The notes under the pieces were generated by a model, which saw only the letters and a list, made by a program, of their open reading frames with translations, made no database searches and was not told where the DNA came from. Made by a program: the position numbers and the translations under genes. Positions 50,578-59,193 of a stretch of 64,000 nt of DNA are shown piece after piece; positions within the stretch are counted from its first letter, which is position 1, and every line of letters begins with the position of its first letter. Location of the stretch: assembly GCA_963734295.1 (NCBI GenBank), contig CAVTGS010000009.1:254947-318946 (forward strand), read 5' to 3'. This DNA comes from JAEUMW01 sp963734295. Lineage in GTDB: Bacteria > Pseudomonadota > Gammaproteobacteria > Burkholderiales > JAEUMW01.

Positions 50578-50732
50578 GGATTCGACGTTCGCGTTTAGTG
50601 GCGGGGTCGCCCGGCACTTGAAACACCGAAGGTCGCGAACGGAGTCTACTCCGACGTCCAACCCGGGTCAGGTTTCGGGTGCGGCTTCGACGGACGTTTC
50701 AATGATCCCCCCCACGAGAATGAGTTCTCGGT

Positions 50733-50796
50733 AGCGAAGCTTGCCAGAAGAAGCTTCGCTCTGTCCGGGAAGGCAAAAGGCAAGACCTGCCCCCAA
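50733..50796 (-). repeat. Dispersed intergenic repeat, copy B
   Basis: About 64 bases: GCGAAGCTTGCCAGAAGAAG, then CTTCGCTCTGTCCGGGAAGG, then CAAAAGGCAAGACCTGCCCC. It is closely similar to copies A and C. No gene is found in 50578-50858 apart from this repeat. Confidence 0.7.
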
Positions 50797-50858
50797 CCCT
50801 TGGCCCCAACCCCACAATGCCACGATCCCACGCGCAGGACGGTCGCGGGTTGCGTCCT

Positions 50859-51170
50859 TCAGGCCCCACGCGCTGTGCGACGGACGCGCCGCGTGACGTA
50901 CTCCTTCAGCACGCCATCCATTCGGGATTGCCAGCCGTCGCCCGTCGCTTTGAAGTAGGCGAGAACCTCCGGGCTGTACCGGATGGATACCAGCTGCTTC
51001 TTGTTCTCGGACGGCGGGCGGCCGCGCAGGGCGCGCATCGGCACCATGGCTCTGAGCTGCCTCGGAGTCAGCGGCCGAGCGTCGGGATCCGCCTTCGCCG
51101 CGGCGGTAATGGCTCTGTCCTCTGCCGCCGTCGGCATGGCGACAGTCGTTCGCTTAGCTGGCTTCGACAT
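50859..51170 (-). CDS. BrnA-like antitoxin, without a BrnT partner
   Basis: This 103-residue protein has the DUF4415/BrnA C-terminal ribbon-helix-helix (RGRPPSENKKQLVSIRYSPEVLAYFKATGDGWQSRMDGVLKEYV). In type II systems BrnA binds and represses the BrnT RNase toxin. No BrnT frame is adjacent on either side. The start at 51170 fits the family; an upstream extension to 51308 has no ribosome-binding site. It is an orphan antitoxin or a DNA-binding protein put to another use. Confidence 0.8.
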   Translation of the reverse strand: MSKPAKRTTVAMPTAAEDRAITAAAKADPDARPLTPRQLRAMVPMRALRGRPPSENKKQLVSIRYSPEVLAYFKATGDGWQSRMDGVLKEYVTRRVRRTARGA

Positions 51171-51235
51171 AGTGCGTAAACTCGCCTCGGGCAGCGGCAG
51201 CCGTCCAGATGGGAGCAAGTGACACCGAACCCGAG

Positions 51236-51531
51236 CTACTGTCGGCGGGAACCACCATAGCCTGGGCGCCTGCTGTGATGCCTCACAACAGGATTCTGAT
51301 CCCATCATCTATCTGGCGATAGATCACCGCATACGGAAAGACGTCGAGCGAGAACGAACGCCGATCCCGAGATTGAGGTTTGCCGAATCCAGGGTTCCTC
51401 GCCAAGATGCTTGACACTCGCTTGAACTCGGCAACGAATCTCGCCGCCAATGCGGGCGAGCCTTCATGCTCATAGAATTCTGCCGCCTCGGCCAAGTCGC
51501 GCTCTGCGCCGGGGTGGAGCTCGATTCTCAT
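51236..51531 (-). CDS. ParE/RelE-family toxin, frameshifted near the C-terminus
   Basis: The protein opens MRIELHPGAERDLAEAAEFYEHEGSPALAARFVAEF and DVFPYAVIYRQIDDGIRIL, the RelE/ParE fold. The frame stops at 51283, but one base missing near 51290 restores VVRHHSRRPGYGGSRRQ to a stop at 51236-51238, the normal family end with basic residues. The start overlaps the antitoxin stop (ATGA). The product may be inactive if the frameshift is real. Confidence 0.75.
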
Positions 51532-51755
51532 CCAGGGAATCTGGCTTCCAGTCTTGCGACGGCCTCTTCGAACGGCACGGATTCAACCTTGCCCGAATCC
51601 AGCTCGGCTTCCCGGGCATCCGCGATTGCATCCCAGGCGGCTTCGATTTCGGCATCCGTATCGAGGCTAGAGATCAAGCGAGTCAACAGGCGCGCCCGGT
51701 CGGCTGGAGATAGGCGCAGCACCTCAGCTTCCAAGGCTTCGACGGACGTTGCCAT
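51528..51755 (-). CDS. Addiction-module antitoxin (TIGR02574-like)
   Basis: This 75-residue protein is MATSVEALEAEVLRLSPADRARLLTRLISSLD...AWDAIADAREAELDSGKVESVPFEEAVARLEARFPG, the putative addiction module family paired with RelE/ParE toxins. ATG 51755 follows GGAGAG. It is the first gene of the two-gene operon; its stop overlaps the toxin start. It likely binds the toxin and the operon promoter. Confidence 0.85.
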   Translation of the reverse strand: MATSVEALEAEVLRLSPADRARLLTRLISSLDTDAEIEAAWDAIADAREAELDSGKVESVPFEEAVARLEARFPG

Positions 51756-51787
51756 AATTCTCTCCATCAGAATCAGATTTCGCCAAG

Positions 51788-51850
51788 GCGAAGCTTGCCA
51801 CAAGATGTTTCGCTTTGTCAGGGAAGGCAAAAGGCAAGACCAGGCCCCAT
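51788..51850 (-). repeat. Dispersed intergenic repeat, copy C
   Basis: About 63 bases: GCGAAGCTTGCCACAAGATG, then TTTCGCTTTGTCAGGGAAGG, then CAAAAGGCAAGACCAGGCCCC. It lies upstream of the antitoxin gene. Confidence 0.7.
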
Positions 51851-51900
51851 TCCTCCACACGCGCGTCAAGGCGTGAGGCAGAGCCTGCTGTCCGAGATGA

Positions 51901-51926
51901 GAGCGAAAAGGCAAGACCTGGCCCCA
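51901..51926 (-). repeat. Dispersed intergenic repeat, partial copy D
   Basis: GAGCGAAAAGGCAAGACCTG followed by GCCCCA matches the 3' half of the repeat. The rest of 51927-52063 shows no gene I can support. Confidence 0.5.
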
Positions 51927-52063
51927 GCGCTTGGCGCCAGCGCTCTAGGCGCTCGCGTACTTGCGATTCTGATGAGCATGCTGCGGTTCATGACAGATCC
52001 TCCCGTAAAGGCCGTATCTGGCTGCCGGCCACCACTACTCCTTGATCTGAGCCTCTGCCGCTA

Positions 52064-52269
52064 TCACTTCGGATCATCCCCCTTGTGCCGCAGGATGATC
52101 TCCGGCCTTGTGTCATAACACATTCCGGCCCAGTTCAAGGCCGATGTCCGGAGCAGCTTGATGCCTGATTGTACCTCTTCCCGCCGTCTGGCAAGTGACG
52201 GTTTCCTTCTGAGGTCGCGCAACCGACCATCAGTGTGCACAATGCAATTGTGCAGTAGAGTCGATTCAT
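52064..52269 (-). CDS. Small lipoprotein, probably frameshifted
   Basis: ATG 52269 follows GGGAAG and overlaps the stop of the preceding 69-residue gene (ATGA). The product starts MNRLYCTIALCTLMVGCATSEG, a lipoprotein signal with lipobox LMVGC. In frame it ends at 52135 after 44 residues. Shifting frame near 52165 gives a more protein-like continuation (IKLLRTSALNWAGMCYDTRPEIILRHKGDD) to a stop at 52064. The function is unknown. Confidence 0.45.
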
Positions 52270-52475
52270 GGGCTTCCCTCCCTTCTCTGACATAGCGAGT
52301 CTAGCCTTGCTCGGGTGTATTCATTATCGAGAATCCATCGTGCTTCTGTGTACCCCTCACAACGCAGGTGTACCTCAATATCCCACCAGTTCGAGAACCG
52401 TCCAGATCGCGCGAGTTTTTCCGCCATACTAGGGATCACTTCATGCTGATGCTTCTTCGTCAGCTTCCTGGGCAC
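52266..52475 (-). CDS. Small hypothetical protein
   Basis: This 69-residue protein (MPRKLTKKHQHEVIPSMAEKLARSGRFSNWWDIEVHLRCEGYTEARWILDNEYTRARLDSLC) lies 4 bases after a HicB-like gene in the same direction. It reads like a conserved small family with a Trp-rich centre, but I cannot name it. Its position suggests an operon with the HicB-like and lipoprotein genes. Confidence 0.55.
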   Translation of the reverse strand: MPRKLTKKHQHEVIPSMAEKLARSGRFSNWWDIEVHLRCEGYTEARWILDNEYTRARLDSLCQRREGSP

Positions 52476-52479
52476 TTGA

Positions 52480-52728
52480 CTACTCTCCTATGACGTCCAA
52501 CTTGCTTCTATCAGGGGTTACAGTCGAGTTAACCAGGACGCGGGTCCTGCTCGGACGGCCGAGCTCCGGCGCCGTATCGAGCCACTCGTCGATGACCTGC
52601 CGTGCGTTGGCGACTGCTTCCTTGTAGGTCTCACCATCCGCCATGCAACCGGGCAACTCGGGCACCTCCACAACGAAGGACTGATCGTCTTCGCTCCAAG
52701 AGATGATCAACTCATACCTGATCGACAT
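52480..52728 (-). CDS. HicB-like antitoxin, without an adjacent HicA
   Basis: This 82-residue protein has the HicB N-terminal fold (YELIISWSEDDQSFVVEVPELPGCMADGETYKEAVANARQVIDEWLDTA), an inactive RNase-H-like domain. The C-terminal part (GRPSRTRVLVNSTVTPDRSKLDVIGE) does not look like the usual DNA-binding end. No HicA toxin is beside it. It lies 10 bases from the nrdJ stop on the same strand. Confidence 0.8.
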   Translation of the reverse strand: MSIRYELIISWSEDDQSFVVEVPELPGCMADGETYKEAVANARQVIDEWLDTAPELGRPSRTRVLVNSTVTPDRSKLDVIGE

Positions 52729-52738
52729 CCGCTTTCAC

Positions 52739-55700
52739 CTACCCGCACGCCCCGATCGCCCCGCACGCCGTGCAGAACTCGCAGCCGTCCTTCTTGATGA
52801 CCGCCATGTTGCCGCACTCCTTGCACAGCTTGCCGCGCACGAGCAGCGAGACTTCCGCCATTTCGCGCGCGCTGTCGGGGATCTCCAGCACGCCCATCTC
52901 CTTCACCGGATAGCCGCGCTCGTCGAGCACGCCGAGCATCGCGTAGCGGTGGATGATGAGCCGCGCGACGTAGGCCACCGTGCTCGGGAAGTTCTGCTGA
53001 CCCTCGCCGCCGGGCACCTTCGCCATGAAGTCGCCGAGGGGCTCGGAGTAGTTCAGCAGCTTGCGCAGCTTCATGCCGATCCACGCGGGATCGATGACGC
53101 GCATGTCGAGCGAGAGCAGCTTGCAGAGGCCGTCGAGCGCGCGCGGGTAGACGCCCGCCATCCAGACCGAGTACGGACGCCGCTGACCGCCGGGCAGCAC
53201 CAGCTCCTTCAGGCCGAGCACGAAGTCGTCGCCCGCGGCGACGTTGAGCACGTCGACGGTCCACGACATGGTGCCGTCGGTGCCGGTCTTCGGTTCCTTC
53301 TGCGCGAAGAGGGCATCGAGCACGGGTGAGCTCTCGTCCGGTCCGTCGAGGCCGCCGAGCTGCTCGACGCGGAAGCGCACGATGCGCGCGAACGCCGCGA
53401 CTAGGCTCGGCACGCGCACCGTCTTGCCCTCGGGCGGCATGGCGCAGTCGAACGAATCGTCACCGTACGTCTTCGCGAGGATTTCGAGCTTGCGGCGCAG
53501 CCACGCCTTGTCCTCGGCGCGCATGTCCATGGAAAGCGTCTTCGCGACGGCGCCGAGGCCCCGCGGCTGCTCGATGCCGTTCACCCACACCTCGAACGGC
53601 TTGGGATGCCCGTTCTCGACGTGACCGACGAAGATGGCGAACTTGCCGTGGGGCGATTCGACCATGTAGGTCCACGACGGATTGCCGCCGGGAATCTTCG
53701 GCCGCCCCGGCCAGCGCAGGCTGTAGAGGGCGGGCTGCGGCGCGGCCTCGAGCACGATGCGGCGGTCGGAGTCGGTGGTGTCGAGGTCGTAGGGCTGCTG
53801 CGACTCGGGCGCCTTGGTGGTGTCGATCGACAGCACGCTGCCGAGCACGGCGTTCGGCCGGTAGGTGGTGATGCCCTTGAGGCCGGCCTTCCAGGCTTCC
53901 ATGTAGAGGTCCTTGAAGTCCTCGTACGGGTAATCCTCGGGCACGTTGACGGTCTTGCTGATCGCGGAATCGACGAAGGGCGCGACCGCTGCCACCATGC
54001 GCATGTGGTCGAGCGCCGAGATTTCCATCGCGGTGACGAAGTGCGACGGCAGTGCCTCGACGTCGCCGCCGAGATGGCGATAGAGCCGCCAGGCGTGGTC
54101 CTCGACGGCGTAGGTCTTCATGCTGCCGTCGGGCTCGCGCTTCTTGCGGTTGTAGAACCACGAGAACGGCGGCTCGATGCCGTTGCTCGCGTTGTCGGCG
54201 AAGGCGAGCGAGATCGTTCCGGTGGGCGCGATCGAGAGCAGATGGCTGTTGCGCAGACCGTGCGCGCGGATCTTCGCCTTCACCGCATCCGGCAGGCGCG
54301 AGGCGAAGCGCGGTGGCGCGAGGTATTCGTCCGCATTCAGCAGGGGGAACGCGCCTTTCTCCTTCGCCAGCGCGACCGACGCGAGATAGGATTCGTCGCG
54401 CATGAACTCGGCGATGCGCGCGGCCATCGTGCCGCGCCTCGGGCGAGTCGAACCGCAGGCCGAGCATGATGAGCGCGTCGCCCAAGCCCGGTGAAGCCGA
54501 GCCCGATGCGGCGCTTCGCCTTCGACTCGGCGTCCTGCTCCGGCAGCGGCCAGACGGTGACGTCCAGCACGTTGTCGAGCATGCGCACCGCCGGGTGGAT
54601 CACTTCGCGCAGGGCGTCGAAGTCGAACTGCCGCGCGCTCGGTGAACGGGTCGGCCACCATCAGCGTGAGATTGATGCTGCCGAGGCAGCAGCAGCCGTA
54701 GGGGGGCAGCGGTTGCTCACCGCAGTTGTGAACGTAGAGTCCGTTCGCATCGAAGGCGTGGACATCGGCGACCGTCACGTCGAAGACGGGTTCGACGCCG
54801 TCCTCGACGACGCTGTCTACGGTCGCGACGAAGCGTTCGCGATTCAGGCTTCGGCGTGTAGTGGGCGAGCAGGGCGTTCGAGTCGCGCCGACTTGTCGCT
54901 GTCGGCAAAGCCGATCAGGTCGCGGAAGCGGAGCAGGTTGTCGTTGCTGACGACGAGCTCGTGAACGGCCTGACTGGCATACAACTTCTCGCCGCCTTTG
55001 CCGTCGGGCATGAGCTTCGCGCCGGCGGGCTTGCGGTCGGAGTAGATCGTCGATGCGATGCCGAGGCGCAGAAGCATGCGCTGGACGCGGACGAGGTTCT
55101 CGCGATCGGTCTGCGTGAGCCGAACGCTGACGCCCTTTTCCTGCGACCCCTGGACCGAGCCGTCGGCGTCGAACAGGCCGCGCAGCAGCCCGCGGTAGAA
55201 GTCCGACGAGGCGGACTCGATCGCGTCCGTGATGCGTTTCGCGCCGGGCGCCATGCCGAGCGAAAGGGCCAGGCGGCGCAGTGCACCGCACGCCAGGCGG
55301 AACTCGCCGCGGCCCGCGATGGGCGACTGCCAGCCGCGGAAATCGCTGCGATGGGGGAGGGTGCTTACCGCCGCCATCGCGGCCTGCATGATGCCGGCCG
55401 CAGCGGGCGACGCGATCCAGCCGCCATTCGCTTCGCGGCGCGCGGCGGTATCCCAGACACTCAGCACCGCCTTGTCGTCCTTGAGCGTGCCGTCTCCGAT
55501 CAGCAGACCGACCAGATAGCCTTCCGCTTCGGTGTGCGCGCCCGCCCATGCCGCGCCCGCGCGATGGTCGTGCAGAACGATCTCGTCACCGGGGCGGAGC
55601 GCGCCTGCGGGCGTCCACTCGGATTCGACGGTGGAGCGCGTGCGGCGCGTGACGCGGCGCACTAGGTGATCGGCCGTCAGACGCAGACCGTATCCCTCGC

Positions 55701-56734
55701 GGGTTGCGAGGCGGCACACCGGTTTCTCCCCGGTCGGGAAGAATCCGTCGGACAGCACCGTGTGCGCACGGCCATCGACCACGGCCTCGAAGGGCTGCGC
55801 CGATCAGGTCGCGCACCTGGCGCGCCCCGGCGACGGTCATGACCCAGGTGTCGGCGGTGACGCACGGGTTCGTGGCTTCGATGCGTTCGACGTAGGAGAG
55901 GTTGTTGTCCTCGTTCACGCGGTCGATGAAGATGACGCCGGGCTCCGCGTGGTCGTAGGTGGAGTCCATGATCTGCTTCCACAGATCGCGCGCCTTGACG
56001 GTGCGGTAGACCCACATGCCGTCGTCGCGCCGGTGCGCGCCGGCCTCGAGGAAATCGGCCGAAGGTTCCCGCTTGTGGATGAGCTCCCAGTCTCCGTCGG
56101 CTTCCACCGCCCGCATGAAGGCGTCGGTCACCGCGACGCTCACGTTGAAGTTCTTGAGGTCGCCGTGGTCCTTGGCGTGGATGAAGTCCTCCACGTCGGG
56201 ATGGTCGCAGCGCAGGATGCCCATCTGCGCGCCGCGGCGCGCGCCCGCCGACTCCACGGTCTCGCACGAGCGGTCGAACACCCGCATGTACGACACCGGG
56301 CCGCTCGCGCGGCTGTCGGTGCCCTTCACGTGCGCGCCCCGCGGGCGGATGGCCGAGAAGTCGTAGCCGACGCCGCCGCCGCGGCGCATGGTTTCGGCGG
56401 CCTGCATCAGGGCGACGTAGATGCCCGGGCGGCCGTCGACGGATTCGGAGACCGAGTCGCCCACCGGCTGCACGAAGCAGTTGATCAGCGTGGCCCGGAG
56501 CTCGGTGCCCGCGGCGGAGTTGATGCGTCCGCCCGGGATGAAGCCGCTGTCGAGCGCCTTGAAGAACACGGGCTCCCAGCGGGCCGGGTCCTTCTCGATC
56601 GCCGCCAGCGCGCGCGCCACGCGCCGCCGCACGTCCTCGACCGTGCGCTCGTCCCCCTTCGCGTACTTTTCCTGGAGCACGTCGAGGGTGACCGGCTGAG
56701 GGAGGATTCCGAAATCGCCTTCGTATGGTTTCAT
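52739..56734 (-). CDS. nrdJ: Adenosylcobalamin-dependent (class II) ribonucleotide reductase NrdJ, split by an intein and frameshifted
   Basis: NrdJ reduces ribonucleotides using B12, so it works with or without oxygen. The N-extein (start ATG 56734, MKPYEGDFGILPQPVTL) holds FIPGGRINSAAGTELRATLINCFVQPV and RRGGGVGYDFSAIRPRG. The sequence then reaches EATNP, where the intein enters, and resumes with CGEQPLPPYGCCCLGSINL; this Cys is the radical-site cysteine. SIAPTGTISLAFADNASNGIEP and a zinc-ribbon end (CKECGNMAVIKKDGCEFCTACGAIGACG) follow. Frames change near 54440, 54500 and 54640 in the C-extein and near 54846, 54880 and 55790 within the intein. Conserved residues survive, so sequence error is likely. 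Two NrdR-like boxes lie upstream. Confidence 0.9.
54725..55864 (-). other. LAGLIDADG-type intein in NrdJ
   Basis: The insert of about 380 residues begins with Cys (CVTADTWVMTVAGARQVRDLIGA, block A), has the block B TXXH (LRLTADHLVRR), two DOD endonuclease motifs (YLVGLLIGDG and LLRGLFDADG), and ends VHAFDANGLYVHN before Cys+1 (blocks F and G). The junctions are EATNP/C and HN/CGEQPL, so splicing would restore the NPCGEQ active-site motif. The 1140-bp length is divisible by three although the frame wanders inside. All splicing residues are present. Confidence 0.92.
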
Positions 56735-56797
56735 GGTCGTTAACGCTGAGATGGCTACGGGAGACCGGGCGGCGGCGTGGTGCCGCTTCGCCCGGAT

Positions 56798-56813
56798 AAT
56801 CAATATATTGTGC
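56798..56813 (-). promoter_or_regulatory. NrdR box 1 upstream of nrdJ
   Basis: AATCAATATATTGTGC contains CAATATATTG, a perfect match to the core CWATATATWG of NrdR boxes. It lies about 64 bases upstream of the nrdJ start and 32 bases (centre to centre) from box 2. Confidence 0.65.
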
Positions 56814-56829
56814 GACATAACCGCTTCCG

Positions 56830-56845
56830 GCACGACATATGGTAG
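56830..56845 (-). promoter_or_regulatory. NrdR box 2 upstream of nrdJ
   Basis: GCACGACATATGGTAG matches 10 of 16 positions of ACACWATATATWGTGT. It is weak alone, but its 32-base (three-turn) spacing from box 1 is what paired NrdR sites show. Confidence 0.45.
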
Positions 56846-57107
56846 CCGAAGCCGGGCAAGTTATCCAATCGGTGCGAGTTCCCAAGCCTGAACGGCTGCG
56901 GAGAGACCACTCTCCCGAAAGCTCGCCACGTGAGCCCGCCGCGCTGGATTTCGACTGCGCCGCGCGGCGGGAGTGCGCAGCGGCGCCCGGACGGATTCGG
57001 GCCGGGCCGGGATGCCGGCTCCGACACGGCCGGCCAACGTCGTACAATCGACGCTTTGTCCAGGACTGTGGCGTGCTGCGCTCCGCGACGGTCCCCGAGT
57101 CCCCACG

Positions 57108-59172
57108 ATGACCCACGACAGCGGATTCTTCAACCTCTATCGCCACAACTTCGCACGCGTGGCGGTGGCCGTTCCCGTGGTGCGTGTGGCGGACCCGACG
57201 CACAACGCCGCGCAGACGGTCGCCCTGCTCGAGCAGGCCGCGGCGCGGCAGGCCGTGCTCGTTGTCTTCCCGGAGCTCGGGCTCTCCGCCTACACGTGCG
57301 AGGACCTCTTCCACCAGCAGGCGCTACTCGACGCCTCGCTCGCGGGGCTCGGCCAGGTCGTCGAAGCATCGCGCGGCGTGCCGGTCGTGGCGGTGGTCGG
57401 CGCGCCGCTCAAGGTCGATCACATGCTCTTCAACTGCGCGGTGGTCGTCTACCGCGGGCGCATCCTCGGCGTGGCGCCGAAGACCTACCTGCCGAACTAC
57501 CGCGAGTTCTACGAGCTGCGCCAGTTCGCACCTGCCGACGCGGCGCGCTCCGCCGAGATCGATCTGCTCGGGCAGCGGGTTCCGTTCGGCAACCGTCTGC
57601 TGTTCCAGGCGGCGAACCACCCGCTCTTCACCGTCTACGCGGAGATCTGCGAAGACCTGTGGGTGCCGGTGCCGCCGTCGTCCTACGCCGCGCTCGCGGG
57701 GGCGACCCTGGTGGCGAACCTGTCCGCCTCCAACATCACCATCGGCAAGGACGAGTACCGGCGCAGCCTTGCAGCAAGCCAGTCGGCGCGCTGTCTTTCG
57801 GCCTACCTCTACAGCGCGGCGGGGCAGGGCGAGTCGACCACCGATCTCGCATGGGACGGGCAGGGTTTGATCTACGAAAACGGTACGCGCGTCGCCGAAA
57901 CCCGGCGCTTCCAGACCGAGGCCCAGCTCGTCGCGGGCGACATCGACCTCGACCGGCTGTCGCAGGACCGCATGCGCCAGACCACCTTCAGCGATTCGTC
58001 GCGACGGCACCGGGAGGAGCTGGCGAAGTTTCGCGTGGTGGGGTTCGAGCTCGAGCTGCCGGCGGGGACGATCCCGCTTGCGCGAACCTACGAGCGCTTC
58101 CCCTACGTGCCGAGCGATGCGTCCCGTCGCGACGAGCGTTGCGAGGAGGTGTACCGCATCCAGGTGCAGGGTCTTGCCACGCGACTCAAGGCGGCGGGCG
58201 CGCAGAAGATCGTGATCGGCATCTCCGGCGGGCTCGACTCGACCCAGGCACTCGTCGTGTGCGCAAAGGCCATGGACCAGATGGGGCTGCCGCGCTCGAA
58301 CATCCTCGCCTACACGATGCCCGGCTTCGCCACCAGCGAACGGACCCTCGACCAGGCGCGGCGGCTGATGGCGGCGGTCGGATGCAGCGCGGCCGAGATC
58401 GACATCCGTCCGAGCTGCCTGCAAATGTTGAAAGACATCGGCCATCCGTTCGCGGATGGCCATCCCGTGTTCGATATCACGTTCGAGAACGTGCAGGCGG
58501 GCGAGCGCACCAGCCATCTCTTCCGGCTGGCGAACTACCACGGCGGCATCGTGGTCGGCACGAGCGATCTCTCGGAGCTCGCGCTCGGATGGTGCACCTA
58601 CGGCGTCGGCGATCACATGGCCCACTACCACGTGAACGCGAGCGTGCCGAAGACGCTCATCCAGTACCTGATCCGCTGGGCCGCGGACACCGAGGAGCTC
58701 GGCACGGGTGTGAGCGCCGTCCTGCTCGAGGTGCTCGCGACCGACATCAGCCCCGAGCTCGTACCCGGCGAGGTGAACGGGCAGCCGGCCCAGCGCACCG
58801 AGGACGTCGTGGGCCCGTACGAGCTGCAGGACTTCAATCTCTACTACACGCTGCGGCTCGGCTATCGACCCTCCAAGGTCGCGTTCCTGTCGTGGAGCGC
58901 CTGGCGCGACCCGGCTGCCGGCCCCTGGCCCGATATCCCGGAGTCGGCGCGGCGCGCCTACGGCATCGCCGACATCAAGCGCTGGCTGGGGGTCTTCCTC
59001 CGGCGCTTCTTCGAGCAGAGCCAGTTCAAGCGGAGCTGCATCGCGAACAGCCCGAAGGTGGGCTCGGGCGGTATCGCTCTCGCCCCGAGGTGACTGGCGA
59101 GCGCCGAGCGACGGGGTGGCCGTCGCGTGGCTGGCGGAGCTTGCCCAGGTGCCGGAGCGCGACCCCGAGTGA
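57108..59172 (+). CDS. nadE: Glutamine-dependent NAD+ synthetase NadE, frameshifted near the C-terminus
   Basis: NadE makes the last step of NAD synthesis. An N-terminal nitrilase-type glutaminase domain has Glu in VVFPELGLSAYTCEDL, Lys in GVAPKTYLPNYREFYE and the catalytic Cys in VYAEICEDLWVPVPP. The C-terminal synthetase has the P-loop VIGISGGLDSTQAL. The reading frame stops at 59093 after GIALAPR. Shifting one frame near 59090 gives the expected tail GDWRAPSDGVAVAWLAELAQ to a stop at 59172, so the early stop is probably an indel. ATG 57108 is the natural start. Confidence 0.9.
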
Positions 59173-59193
59173 GGAGGCTCGCGCGGCGTCGCT

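Noticed and set aside
54725..55864. Group I intron with a LAGLIDADG endonuclease instead of an intein
   Set aside because: The insert is translated with the host gene and has protein-splicing blocks A, B, F and G with Cys1, HN and Cys+1 at the junctions.
56735..57107. Cobalamin riboswitch upstream of nrdJ
   Set aside because: No B12-box-like sequence was recognised. The signals there fit NrdR boxes better.
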